DNA of 64,000 nt from Acanthopleura granulata (lineage: Eukaryota; Mollusca; Polyplacophora; Chitonida; Chitonidae). The stretch lies in the NCBI GenBank assembly GCA_016165875.1, contig JABBOT010000080.1:2077205-2141204 (forward strand), read 5' to 3'. Positions 11,512-23,635 of this stretch are shown one piece after another (the first letter of the stretch is position 1; each line of letters opens with the position of its first letter). The position numbers were made by a program, and so were the translations under genes. The notes beneath the pieces were generated by a model. That model was not told the origin of the DNA. It saw only the letters and a program-made list of their open reading frames with translations, and made no database searches.

Positions 11512-11599
11512 TCCGTCGAGCCGGAATCGAACCAGCGACCTAAGGATGACAGTTAATGCCCACTACAGTCCTCCGCTCTACCAACTGAGCTATCGACGG
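11512..11599 (-). tRNA. tRNA-Tyr (anticodon GUA) with a 15-nt intron
   Basis: On the minus strand the gene begins CCGTCGATAGCTCAGTTGG and ends CCGGCTCGACGGA. The 7-bp acceptor stem pairs CCGTCGA with TCGACGG and is followed by discriminator A. The D arm (TAGCTCAGTTGGTAGAGC) and T arm (GCTGGTTCGATTCCGGC) are intact. The anticodon GTA is at 11566-11564 in loop CTGTAG|A. An intron of 15 nt (11562-11548) interrupts one base 3' of the anticodon, the canonical place; tRNA-Tyr(GUA) genes usually carry an intron in eukaryotes. Removing it leaves 73 nt, the normal length. The A and B boxes serve as the internal Pol III promoter. Confidence 0.97.
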
Positions 11600-11832
11600 T
11601 GGTACGGGAGAACGGTTCAAAAAAGTGCATTTAACAATATCGTTAAACTGACGACATTGTCTAAAAATTTGTTGTTTAAAATAAACGATATTCAATGACA
11701 GAGAATTTTACAAATTAACTGTCATATTTATACAGAAATGTGTCACCGTCTACCCACCACATCCATTCGCCAGCCTTATTGTTCACAGTTAGCTCCTCCC
11801 CCTGTGTAACTGCGTTGGTTCATCGTAAGAGA

Positions 11833-11842
11833 CCGCCATTTT
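11833..11842 (+). promoter_or_regulatory. YY1-like element in the SNRPD1 5' leader
   Basis: CCGCCATTTT lies 44 bp upstream of the SNRPD1 start codon. It matches the YY1 consensus (CGCCATnTT), often found near start sites of genes for RNA-processing and translation proteins. Motif match only. Confidence 0.45.
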
Positions 11843-11885
11843 CGCCGGGTTCATGTGGCACACAAGAAAGTAAATCCAAGTCATC

Positions 11886-14800
11886 ATGAAGCTTGTGAGG
11901 TAATCACGGTGGTAAAACTGACTTTTAAGGCATGGAAATAGGATATGGGGTGAAAATTCAGCTTTATTTTTGTTTGCATAGTTAATGGTGGATAGGTGCG
12001 AGGGTTTTCTATGTGGCATGTATGTGCAACAACAACGCATGGTATATCTTTGTGTTCATTTTGACTTTGGGCCTTTGGCAACCTCGTAGCTTGTTGAAAA
12101 TTGCATCGAAGATTGCCAATATGTGCGCTTTTTATACTATTGAAACATAAACCCTGTCCCATTATGGCATATAGTTGAATATAACATATAGTTTATCAAT
12201 GCCACGATCATCTCGCGTGGATTTATAGTTTTATACAACTTTTTCGATCATGTAAACAATGTAAGGTGAAAGCACTTCGTGCTCATTCTAACACTTTTAC
12301 GATTGCAGATTCAGTGTGAAGTTTATGTAGCTTATGTTCCTAGATTCCATGCCATTTCGTCACACTAATAGGCCTGTTACTTTCATTATGAAATGCTACA
12401 TGTATTTTGCAGATTTTTGATGAAGTTGAGTCACGAAACTGTGACGGTGGAGTTAAAGAATGGCTCACAAGTTCATGGTACAATTGTTGGTAAGTTTTTC
12501 AAATCTGAAACAGTTTTAAAGAAGAAAAATTGACTGAAAGAGGGTCGCAGAATTCAACTACCAGAAATCACGCCTTTTTAGCGTTATTTTTCATTAGTTT
12601 GCGAGAGCACCCACCTGTGTCTCTCCCAAAGGGTGTTAATCTCGCGAGACGGCACCAATGCTGATTCAGCTTATTAACAGATGTATAACTTGCCAAATGT
12701 ATTAGACATTGTATGTTGCAGACACAACGTCTTACAGAAGTCCGTGCCCAAAACTGGGGGTATTTTCCTATCTGTATTAACATGCCTGGCCTTCAAAATC
12801 TGTGTGTTTCTGAATCAACAATGATTAGTTGAGGGGATCGCACAGTGCGAGGGTTTTAAAACCCTTCGGTTAAGCTCAAATCACTTGTTTTAAACACTCA
12901 CCCCATTATTAAATACTTGCTGATCACTACACCTTTTTGCATATTGTAATTTCTGTGCATTGTGGGAGTTTTTGGCTTTTGAGCTACCTTATGTAACAGT
13001 GTGAATCCTGCATCAAAAAAACTGCACATTTTGGAGATCTCTGGATTCTCTTGATGGCTGACTAAGCATGTTGGACTGCAGGAGTTTTGACCCAAGTAGT
13101 GGTCCAAAAGCAGATATGACCCGAACACAAGCGCTTTTAAACCTCTGTGACATGCGTTTCCCTGGGCTGATCATTGCTGATTGAGAAACATACAGATTTT
13201 ATAGGCCAGACAGCGTAAATACGGATAGGAAAATACCCATGTTTTTTTCGAATGGACCTTTCTTAGACATTGTATGGGTAGCATATAATGTCTAATTCAT
13301 TAGGCCAATGTATAACACCAGTCAAACGAATACATACAACAGAATCCATACACAGGAAGAAGATTAAAAGAGGTGGCCTTGATTGATAGTCTAATGATGA
13401 GAGGTGGAAAAGGTGGCAGCGTTTTTTCTGAAATAACTAATAGTGAGCCCTATCATTATTTTTGGAGTTGCAGCTGTTGACACAGATTTATGCAGGATAA
13501 AACGGGGGCTCTTACAAACCAAAGCATTTTTTTAAAAGACGTGGAGCTGATTCTACAAAGAGATAGTTGACCAAAGTCAGAAATTTAAAACCTTGAGATA
13601 ATATACAGTTTATGGCCGAAGGTGTTCAGATTTTGGTATTTTTTTGTGAATAAGATTCTTATTCAGTGTTCCCAATTTTAACTCTCATGGTCAAAAAGAA
13701 GTGGCTAAGATTACATTTCAGATTTGGACGAGTCAAAAATGGCTTCTAGGAGCTTTTTGAACCGCTTTCTCATTCTCATAACCACAAAGAGAAATATCGG
13801 AAAATTGAGTTCTAGACAAATATTGTATTGAGCTTTCATGAAAAAAATTGAGGTTTTGATACATTGGTGATTAAAAAAATATTGAGTTTCTGATATGGTC
13901 GAATTGAGTTTCTTGAAAAAAATTGGCCAGAAAACCCCCCAAGGCTTTGTGGAATGGGTCTGTGATTTTACAGTAGCTGAGAGATTTGTTAATGCATGAT
14001 TGTTCAATCTGGCAGGTAGCATATGTTTTAAGTAGTCAGTATGCCTATATGCATACTAGGGGGCCTCTGTGGCTCAGTCAGTTAGCGCGCTATGGAAGCA
14101 CAATGACCCGACGCCTTTGATCAATGTGGTCGCTGTGAGTTCAAGTCCACCTCATGCTGGCTTCCTCTCCGGCAGTACGTGGGAAGGTCTGCCAGCAACC
14201 TGCGGATGGTTGTGGGTTTCCCCCGGGCTCTTCCCGGTTTCTTGCCGCCATAATTCTGGCCGCTGTCATATAATTGAAATGTCCTTGAGTACGGTGTAAA
14301 ACACCAGTCAAATAAATAAATAAATATATTCATACTACATTTGTGACTAGCTGCAAGTGCTTTCAGAGTTAGTGCACATTTCAGTTTAACATGGGAATTA
14401 CTACAATGCCATTCGGCATCAAGTAGAAAGATTATGGAAACTTGCTCCCTAGTCACATTTTCACCTCATATCAATGCTGTTACTTACAAGGGATGAAATT
14501 GCCCCTCTGCACCTGCCGTTCACTCACGTGAACAAGTCACTTCAGGAAAAGTGGAACTGGTTGTATGGCTTAGAGGCAGACATATGTATGGAATAACCAA
14601 GCCGAAGCGTGGATGTGAAACGGGCTGCTGATGATGAAGGATGATATTTTTTCCACATGCTTATGGTCTCTGTAACTCCTATTAAATTGCTTCATTATGG
14701 GATGCCTGTCTTTTAGAACGAGAGGCCTCAATCTAGTTATCTAGGATCCAAGCTTTTGAATTCTGTTTACCGTGAAAAAAATGCAAAAATCTTTTGCTAG

Positions 14801-16292
14801 CCATTTTGAATTCTTGAAGTTAAATTATTAACTTTAAATTTAAATTTTAGTTTAATTTGCTCGAAATGAAGTTTGGTGTTGAAATGGAAATGTTTGAGTT
14901 ATTTGTGAACAGGAGTAAGTACAAAACGGTGTTCTGTTTGTTTAGAAGGTAGGATTATATCCTGCTGGAGAGGTGTAGCATGAGAAATAATATGTTATGA
15001 CCAATAATTGGCTGTAAAATTCACTTTATTGAGCAATTTTTTGGACATGTACTGGACTTGCTGTTCTTTTCCATGTTTTATTTTTCGATGTACTCAATTT
15101 AAATTCCTTTGTATGTATTTTTCCCAATGACACATATTTGATATGCTTTCCTGTATACTTTTCCATGATGCTGACCTGGTTCCTTTTGTAATGATAATGT
15201 TAATCCAGGTGTGGATGTCAGCATGAACACGCATTTAAAAGCAGTGAAGATGACCGCTAAAAACAAAGATCCCCAGCAGTTGGACTCGCTGAGCATCCGT
15301 GGTAACAACATCCGCTACTTCATTTTACCCGACAGTTTACCACTGGATACCCTCCTCATCGATGACACACCTAAAGCCAAGGCAAAGAAGAAGGAACAGA
15401 GTATGTATTCAGTTCCAAAATGATTTTATTGGGAAGAAGGGGAGGAGTGGGTGGGCAGAGGGCACTTAGAGATGAACGTTATCAACTCTTGGAAAGCCAT
15501 CAGTGGCTGGCTGGCTGGCTAGACTGATCAAAATAATATGTGTCATCCATGGGAATTTCGTTAAACTGTATCTGGAGCAGCCATCATTTTGAATGTAAAC
15601 TGTGAACTGCATGAACATTTCGTCTTGTGCCTTATGCCTGAAAGCTGTAGTCGAAAAAGATCTTGATGAACAAGTTTGTGTAATATGAAGTTGCAGCACA
15701 GGCAAAAATATGGAGCAAGTTTCTAGATGTCTTCAGGAAATATATTTTCAAAGGTTTAAACCACATTAGTGGCCTAAATGAAAATTATAGGTGTAATGCT
15801 TGCAAGGACTGTAAATGTGATTAGAAATGTTGCTTGGCTATATCCATGCTCTCTTAACTGGATAAATATTTAGATTTTGTAGTCATTTCCTTCCTAACAA
15901 GTCTTTCTACAGTTGAGTACAGTTGCTGTAGATGATCCTATGTAAAATTGTCTTCTTGATGTGATAATGATATCAGGTCATACGTGGTAAGGCCTGCCAG
16001 CAATCAGTGGATGGTTGTGGGTTTCTCCTGGGTTCCTCTCGGTTTCCTCCCATCATATTGATGGCCACCATTGTAAAAGTGAAATATTCTCGAGCACATT
16101 GTAAAACACAAATCAAAGAAATAAATGTGTTAAAGACGTAGTTGCCTTCTATGGTTATACTCAGTTTTGACTTCATTTTTGTTTGTGACTGACAGAGTTG
16201 TCTCCCTTGTTTCAGTGGCAGGTCGTGGTCGTGGCCGAGGGGGAAGAGGACGAGGTGGGCGAGGTCGAGGAAGAGGGCGTGGCAGGCGGTGA
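11886..16292 (+). CDS. SNRPD1: Small nuclear ribonucleoprotein Sm D1
   Basis: Core Sm protein. It forms the heteroheptameric ring on the Sm site of U1, U2, U4 and U5 snRNAs, paired with Sm D2, and is required for snRNP biogenesis and splicing. Four exons, 11886-11899, 12413-12489, 15209-15400 and 16216-16292, join to 119 aa, the same length as human Sm D1. The first exon codes only MKLV plus two bases of Arg5. Sm1 motif: [11 protein letters not shown]...HGTIVGVD; Sm2 motif: [16 protein letters not shown]. The tail is [15 protein letters not shown]... ending in RR and stop, the RG-repeat that is symmetrically dimethylated on arginine for recognition by SMN. All introns are GT-AG. A SINE sits in intron 2 and another in intron 3. 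Confidence 0.98.
14059..14327 (+). mobile_element. tRNA-derived SINE, full length (reference copy for the window)
   Basis: Best intact plus-strand copy. Order: GGGGCCTCTGTGGCTCAGTC (Pol III A box), TGTGAGTTCAAGTCC (B box), a shared middle (CTCTCCGGCAGTACGTGG, CCAGCAACCTGCGGATGG), a core found in every copy (ATAATTCTGGCCGCTGTC, TTGAAATGTCCTTGAGTACG) and an (AAAT)n tail. About 265 bp. It is a non-autonomous retroposon relying on an unseen LINE; no LINE is recognised in the window. Located in SNRPD1 intron 2. Confidence 0.93.
15979..16128 (+). mobile_element. 5'-truncated SINE in SNRPD1 intron 3
   Basis: Starts within the middle region (TACGTGGTAAGGCCTGCC) and runs to an AAATAAATG tail. It ends about 90 bp before the last SNRPD1 exon. 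Confidence 0.85.
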
Positions 16293-17646
16293 ACAGCTCT
16301 GGTCATTTCCTAAACTGTTCAGTGGCTGGTTCATGTCATTTGTGTGGTTACGAGAAGGTGGTGGACATCTGATCATTAGACATGTGCCTCAAGCATCCTG
16401 GGAAGAAATCAGACATTGAAAGAGCTTGGTGATTGAACAGCATTGTTATGTTGAGTAGCACATTTTGAAGTGTTGTAAATATGTCATTATTGGAGTTTGA
16501 TGAATGAGGATGGCAGTAAGCTCTGCTCTGCACCACTGACTGCATTGCTCATTCACACCTCCAGGGTTCGTATGCAGATGAAGCTTTGTGATGTACAGAA
16601 ACTTGACGTTTCATGTGTCCTTGTCTGTAAATGATTGAGAAACAGAGAGTGAATAGAGTATGGCTTTCACTGTCCAATCTTGAATTGCAGTAACTGATGC
16701 AAACTCTCATCAAATTATCATGTCCCTCGCAAACAGTAATGTCAGTCTTGGGTTTAATTTTTGCAGTCAGACCATTGTAAAATCTCTTCTCTGTCTGAAA
16801 GAAGGGTGATGTGTTACAAACCATGTTAATTCTACCTTACATATAGTTACATTCCAATCCACAACTGTATGTTTTGTGCTGTGAAGCCATGACTTGTCAT
16901 GGTTGGGTGGTTAACATATGTTGGCTGACAGGAATGTGAATGAGTAAGGCATTGCGGATTTCTATGGTCCACATTGCGAGACACTGGTTTAAAAGGTACA
17001 TCTGGTTGTTATTATTGCTATGTTTTTTTTCTGGCTATTTCTGGGCGACAGTCTCTGTAATTCTGGTTTTGAAAGCTGGATAATCTACATGAGAAGAGGT
17101 ATGTGTAATTGGGGCCATTTCCTGCCTAAACAAATCTGGTCCAACCTGTGGTTGTCACAGGGTGCTTGTGAACTACCTGTTTTATTGTACAGGGACACAT
17201 TACAGAAAAGAACACACAGCTTGGACCAACATATAAGCAGGTTGTATTCCTGATTTTGACTGGTGTACTTATACTGCTTAAGAAGGAACCAATAGACCCA
17301 GAAGTGGACAACATGTTAATGCATATTAGTACAAACTTAAGCTGCAGCTGTGGAGATCAGACTTTGTCCACTTTGGTTTCAAGTTCATATTGTTGAGGCT
17401 TTGTGTTATTGTATGCATGTGATTAAAATACATGTATAAATCTGGGCATCTGCATTTTGCTTCATGTTATTGGAGGCAAGAAAGTCTAAGGTTGAGTCTT
17501 TCCCAGGATGCTTGGTGTGTTTTCTCACTTGGCTTACAAGGGCAGTTTCATATTCAGGCTTGGTTCCAGGTGGGAACAGCTTACCTGGCCTGTGGAGGTA
17601 TAGAAGATTCAGGATTCTGTTTTAGTCAGAGATGGCTCTGTTTAGG

Positions 17647-18119
17647 GATTTGCATTGGAAATGACGCTATCGCTGAATTTCCACATCGGGGAACCCTAGT
17701 GACAGAGACGTGGTGACTAACAGTTAGGACCCCGAAAAAGCACTCCACATACCTCATTGTAACATCTCCCGCTTCCGGCGCCACAGAATTTTGTAAGGGT
17801 AATCCAATCGAGTATCATTTATAAGGGAGAAAGCATACAGACTCTGTGGTCCTGACATGTTTTCAACGGATGTCCGCCATATGAGTATACGGTAAATGTA
17901 ATTTTGGGAATGTGCCCATGAGCGGATGTGCGTAATATTTCTTTCAACGTATTTTCTTTCTTTTTTTTTTTTTTTCGACTCCTGAATCATTTTCACCAAG
18001 CGCTTTTGAAGTCTTCTTATAAAGTGTCTTTTCAGAGTGCCAACTGTTAATCACCATGTCTCTGTCACAAGGGTTCGCTGACGTGGGTATTTGAGCGATA
18101 GTCATTTCTAATGCAAATC
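17647..18119. mobile_element. Inverted-repeat (foldback/MITE-like) element
   Basis: Arms of about 82 bp, 17647-17729 and 18039-18119, are reverse complements with scattered mismatches. Shared blocks include GATTTGCATT, GAAATGAC, TATCGCT, GTGACAGAGAC and TAACAGTT. The 310-bp centre has no coding frame that I recognise. Transcribed, it would fold into a long hairpin. I could not identify target-site duplications or a transposon superfamily, so the MITE label is tentative. Confidence 0.6.
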
Positions 18120-21100
18120 TTGGACTAAATTCTCTTCATATCTTCACGTTTAGATCGTCACTATGATAGATTGTCTCAGCTCTTTTTAAAGGACACTAGT
18201 ATTTCTGTGCCCAGTAGATAGGTGTCATTCTCATGTGTATAATATCGTTCACATCATCTCAATAAAATTCAGTTTTATTAATATTTGTGTAAAAAATAAA
18301 CTGATAAAATATTCAGTACATGTCTCTAAGATGTGTAAATCTTTTTTTTTTGAACTTGTGTATTCTTGTCGCACTTGCGAGAAGCTGTCATTTTTCTTCT
18401 GGCTTTGCTACAGAGTTCACTTCTTTGCCTCATTCTCTTAGCCAGCCTACTCTGGTTTCATCAGGTACTTACCTGCCAGTTGTGTAATGCCGCATTTGGC
18501 CGGTTTGTTCCACTTAATCCCGCTCGCCGGCTTGCAACTGGAATTTTCTTGAGTGGGGAACACTAATCAGTGAAACGAAAATGTCACGGGACGTTTCTGT
18601 GAAAACAGCAGTGGACCAATGCATGGCATAAAGCGTCTGAATCATTGGTAAATGTAGACCGTATACGGCGTATGGGATAGAGAATTAGTGGCGTGAAATT
18701 TTATGTTTGGCGAAATCACGCTTTTGAGAGGAAGTGTGCATATTATCAGATAGACATGTTGCCAGATAATGTCCGTCCTGTCATTTCGAAGAAAATTTAC
18801 ACTTAGAAGCGGAATTTACCATTGCTTAAGCTGTACCCCTCGTCCCCATCCTCCAATTTTCTAAATAGAGCAGCGGTGGTAATGGAAAGAAAGCAGTGGT
18901 CAGGCTGAAGTTTTCCTCCATGAGGCTGGAACCACCCACGCAATCTCTAATGTAAGCACAGGAGGACCGGCATCTGCATGGAGTGACGAACTTATACTAC
19001 AGCGAACGTTGTGACAATGTCCATGCCCATCAAATTTTACCGTCGGACACTCACAGGACTCCAGTTACACCAAACAGTCGTTCCCTGGCGGTTATTACAT
19101 AAGACAATTCTATTAAAGAAAATGGTATTAAAGGCAAAGAAAGCAACAGTAACAACTTTGCCTGAATCGAAAATATTCGTGTGCAGAGTAAGGCTGATGT
19201 TCACTTTTCCACACAAACGGCAAAACGCCATCAGATTCTATATCTTGGAATGCGGTGGTAGTACGCATGATATCATTTGTTGTCATCGATGGGCTTGAAG
19301 ATCTAACGGGCCCCATACATCAAACGGCTTGAGCTTATAAATACTCAAAACCTAAAACGACCGACTTAGTCGTTCGTTAAAATGAACACTGAGGCAATAT
19401 AAGTGGACAAAAATAAGACATCAGCTGAGACAATAACAGTCTACATGATGCGGCTTTCTTGTTTACATAGGCTTTTCATTTCAAAAGCTTATTGTGATTA
19501 TATACCGGTCCGAGAATCATTCCCTTTTCGAAAAACAGCAAATACCATCATGGTCTTTAATAACACATACTGTTAGTCTAAATGCGTGAGTCGTCTTCTC
19601 CCTGTGAAAAAAGAAAAAAATGCGGAGAGGGAGAAAATATGGACAATGGATTACAGATATAGCTACTGGCTGGTGGAAGTGTCTGTTGCACACCTCCCAA
19701 GGCGCCTGACATGTAGCTTATGGGAAACCACTTCTGTGGTGTGCACTGTTAAATATTGCTCAGAAGAATTGCTGATTATTGCAGATGCAAAAGAAAACAG
19801 AGAAAGACATTCCCCTGATTATATCGAGCATATGTGTGATGCTCATTTCTGTTTGCTGTTAATGGAATAAGTCACTTAAAGGAAAACTGCCTATATAGTT
19901 GTCAAGTACATAGATTTCTATTATAGCGATCTGTAAAGCGAGAGCGGCAAGATTATGCACAATGCTACCCCGTTTACTGGTTACTTTATAGGCCATGAAC
20001 TTAAGGCCGGTTTCTTAGAACGAAACTTCAAGTAGGCAATTTATAGCGGCCCACAGAATTGGGAATTGGTCAGCTCAGGTTTAATATGAAAAAGAATGTA
20101 ACTTGTTTAGTTGTCACGTAGAAGAAAATTATTGTTATTCCAAAAAATGCGATTTAGGCTACATGAAATGTCCTCGTCTAAATGCTTTGAAATCGTAAAC
20201 GATCTCAATATTTAAGTAGTAAAGGTTACGTCTATGTAAGACACCGTTCTAACTGCTGTCCAATAATGAAGTGAATGCATGAGTAAAGACGACGTCAGGA
20301 TATAATGTAGGCCGCGCAATCTGATAGCAACGCATTTGATTGGATAAGATTTTTAAGCTGGTCAGCTATTCTCTCAAGCCATTTACTCAGTATATACAGT
20401 GCCTTTTTTAGATCTGACTTGGTGACATCACATGGGTAGAGTAAAATATTATAAATTGTGTCACGTGAAATCGTGACAGGCAGCAGCAGGAGCATTTAGA
20501 GGTTACAGTTGGGAAACAGGACTGGTCGGCCCGGTGTCAGTATAATGTGACTGGGTGGGGCGTCATGTCTGGTGTCTTCGGCATGATGTTCCAGTGGCGG
20601 CAGCACTTTGGCGGCATGGACTCGCCCTGCCATAGAAAGACACACTATATGCACACACCAGAAGCACTCCTCGTCGTCACATAACTGAAACAATGTTAAG
20701 TACCACGCTAAACCCCAAGCACTCACTTACTCACTCACTTACTCATGTTTTACAAGAGATTAATTTTCAATCCGACTTGGTCAGAGTTGTCATCGTGCGG
20801 GAAAAAGTATATGCTTACCCCACTTTATGGTGAAGGAATTAGCCTAGCGTATCCTATCCCCACTGACAGCCAATCAGAAAATCGACACATATTTAGAGAC
20901 TAGAGCTCTTCGGCTGGCCGAGCGATGAAGACTGCTCCTGCAGTTCACACATCCAATAGGCTGGCGTGGTCGAATTCAGTTATCGTTGGGCTTACACGTG
21001 GCTGAGATTATTCTGTAGATACCTGGGGAGTTAGATGGTTTCGTACGAGTTAAGCTCGGTTTCGTTCATCCAAAATTGAAACCCATTTGACTTCTTGACT

Positions 21101-21308
21101 GCGGTGTAAAACATTAATGTATGAGAAAAATGTATAAATGACGTCGAAACACGTGCCTTCGTATACAAGTGGCAGATTATGTACAACAAAATAAAACAAG
21201 AAGTGAGGTTTTAAAGGTGCTGCTTATTTCTTTTCTGCTAAGACTGAAATTCAAAGTAAACGTTGTCCTGAGAGTTAAACTTTGTGGTTAACAATTTTAC
21301 ACCTGGTA

Positions 21309-21425
21309 TATTTATTTATTTCACTGATATTTTACGCCGTACTCAAGACTATTTCACTTATACGACGATATCCAGCATTAAGGTGGGAGCTTAGAAACCG
21401 CGGTAGAACCTGTGGGAAAACCACT
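21309..21425 (-). mobile_element. SINE fragment, minus strand
   Basis: Tail and core only: TATTTATTTATTTCACTG, TTTTACGCCGTACTCAAG and TTTCACTTATACGACG, then diverged. Confidence 0.8.
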
Positions 21426-23451
21426 GGCTTATTTATCGTGTATTGGTGATTGGTTGTGTTAGATTTTCGGTGTACACTGGAATACATGTTAAGGCCAAGA
21501 TGCATGATGTGGTTGAAATTGGCAAGGCAGCTGTGACATATTTGCGTTCATCGCGTGCACTGTTACACAGGTGAAGGTCCCAGAAGCGGCAGAGCAGCTG
21601 CATGTCGGGAGGATCTCTGAGGAACTAGGTCGAGGTATAGCGTCTGTGTATTCGGATCGGGAGCAGCTTAAGAAATGGTGCGGGGTGGGAGGTAGGGGAC
21701 GTTGGTCTGCAGTGTAGAGTTCGGTATGGTGTGTGGTGGGTGGCGATTTGCTCTCGATGAATTTCCTTTTTATAGATTATATACACGTATACATGTGCAT
21801 TTGTCACCTCATATTATATTATTGTTGTCATAAATTTATCACATTTTGAAATCGGCACGGCAGGCGGTCATGTGACACGTATATTCTGGAATGCAGGAGA
21901 CAACTTATGCGGAAATACATAGAGTACAGGCTGCCCGGGGGGTGAGGATAATTAGCAGATATACGGTAGCCCATGAGTTGATTTCGTCACGTGTAATGTT
22001 CTATATATTGCGGGACCTAGCCATTTAACGGTAATGACGAGTGCTCAGATTAGTGTCCAAAATAGATTCCGAGCAATAACGGTGCAAGGTAAATCGAAAC
22101 GAAGAACGCATATCTGATGTTGAAATTCTGACAGCATTCAATCTAGCTAGGAGAGGCAAAATCTGTACAAAAGTATATATACTTATCTACAAAAGAACAC
22201 CTGAAAGGTATAACGTTGTATTTTGATCTACTCGAGCATCGCGGACTCTATCTCCTCCCAGCGGAAGAAGCAATTAACCATTGCCTTCTGAGCCTTACCT
22301 ATATTTTGCGAAACGTGCAACGCAGTTCACTGTGAAACGTATATAGTGTGAAACGGAGAAGCCCCTTGTCTTTTATCGGGAATGCCAGAGACAAGAAGTT
22401 TTCAGCGTGGAGGTCTAAAGATGTAGCCAGTTATACTTACATGTAGATGTATGTTAGAACGACTTGTTACAACTGGGTATAAGTTACAGCGTGATGGGGC
22501 TGCATGGCTTCAACACGCAGACTGCTTAAGCCCTAACTCACAGCCACAGTGAAGCCCATGTCAAAGCTTCCATGACCAGCTGCTACAGGCATACGAACGT
22601 CTGATTTACGGCGATGCATGTTTTACATGAGCCTCCAATATATATAAAGTATATATAGTAGATATATGTAGGTCTTTCACTTTTAAAAGCCAACCTTTAC
22701 ATGTGCATAGGAAGTTCCGAGTTCGATACCAAGAAGGACTAGCGGCTTTTCCAAATTGGCGCTTGTTGCTCTTCCCACATCGGCTGCTGGATTGGTGTGA
22801 GTGTACCTATTCCATAAAAAACTGGGTCTTCTACCTGGTGACGACTGTGACTATATCAGTGGCAAAGTCTGTATGTACACTACATGTATATGTCTGTAGG
22901 TGCCTCAGAAGAGGGTTTTGTAGCATTTAACTGTAACCCCTTGTCCTTTCCTAACTACACCACTAATGTCTGGTAACAGTTATAGGCCTATATAACTAGA
23001 GCTCTACAGATGGGACCTTCAGCTGAGCATGTCTGCAAGCCGTTTAACCTCATTAGCCCTCACTGGCTGTATCCCTAGATTTATAACAGACTCGTGGTCT
23101 CAAACCACGCCCCACATATGCAGGAGATGTCTACCCTAGAGCAGGCATATGGTAGGATCACAACTAGATCTGAGATCTGTTTCCTTCTTCCCAGCTTGGC
23201 TTTCAGAAATACAGATCTGTACTCTTCAGTTCAGTAACCTGGAACTCGATCTTGTTGAGTGTGCTGTCCTAAACACGTCAAAGCTGTATACGCTTAAAGA
23301 ACATGTTTCTTTCCATCATACATTAATTCTGAATTGATATCATGCACTTAGTTATTCATTAATAATTAAAACCATAATGTCACAATGGCGGTTTACGAAG
23401 TTAGGGTGCCGTTCGATTGAATGTGCTGGCTACTTCGTCGGCGATGGAGTT

Positions 23452-23635
23452 TGGGCGCGATAGCGCAGAGTAATGACTCAGTAATGACTCCCACCAATGC
23501 AGTCGCTTTGAGTTCATATCCAGCTCATAATGGCTTAAGCAACCTGGTCGTGGGTTTCCCTTGGGCTCTGCCCGGTTTCCTCCCACCATAATGGTGACCG
23601 CCATCGTATGTGTGAATTCTTGGGTACGAGGTGTA
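23452..23635 (+). mobile_element. Diverged SINE, plus strand
   Basis: A damaged head (GGGCGCGATAGCGCAGAGTA) is followed by CAATGCAGTCGCTTTGAGTT, then GGTCGTGGGTTTCCCTTGG and CCGGTTTCCTCCCACCATAA. The poly-AAAT tail is lost and part of the middle is deleted. Confidence 0.75.
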
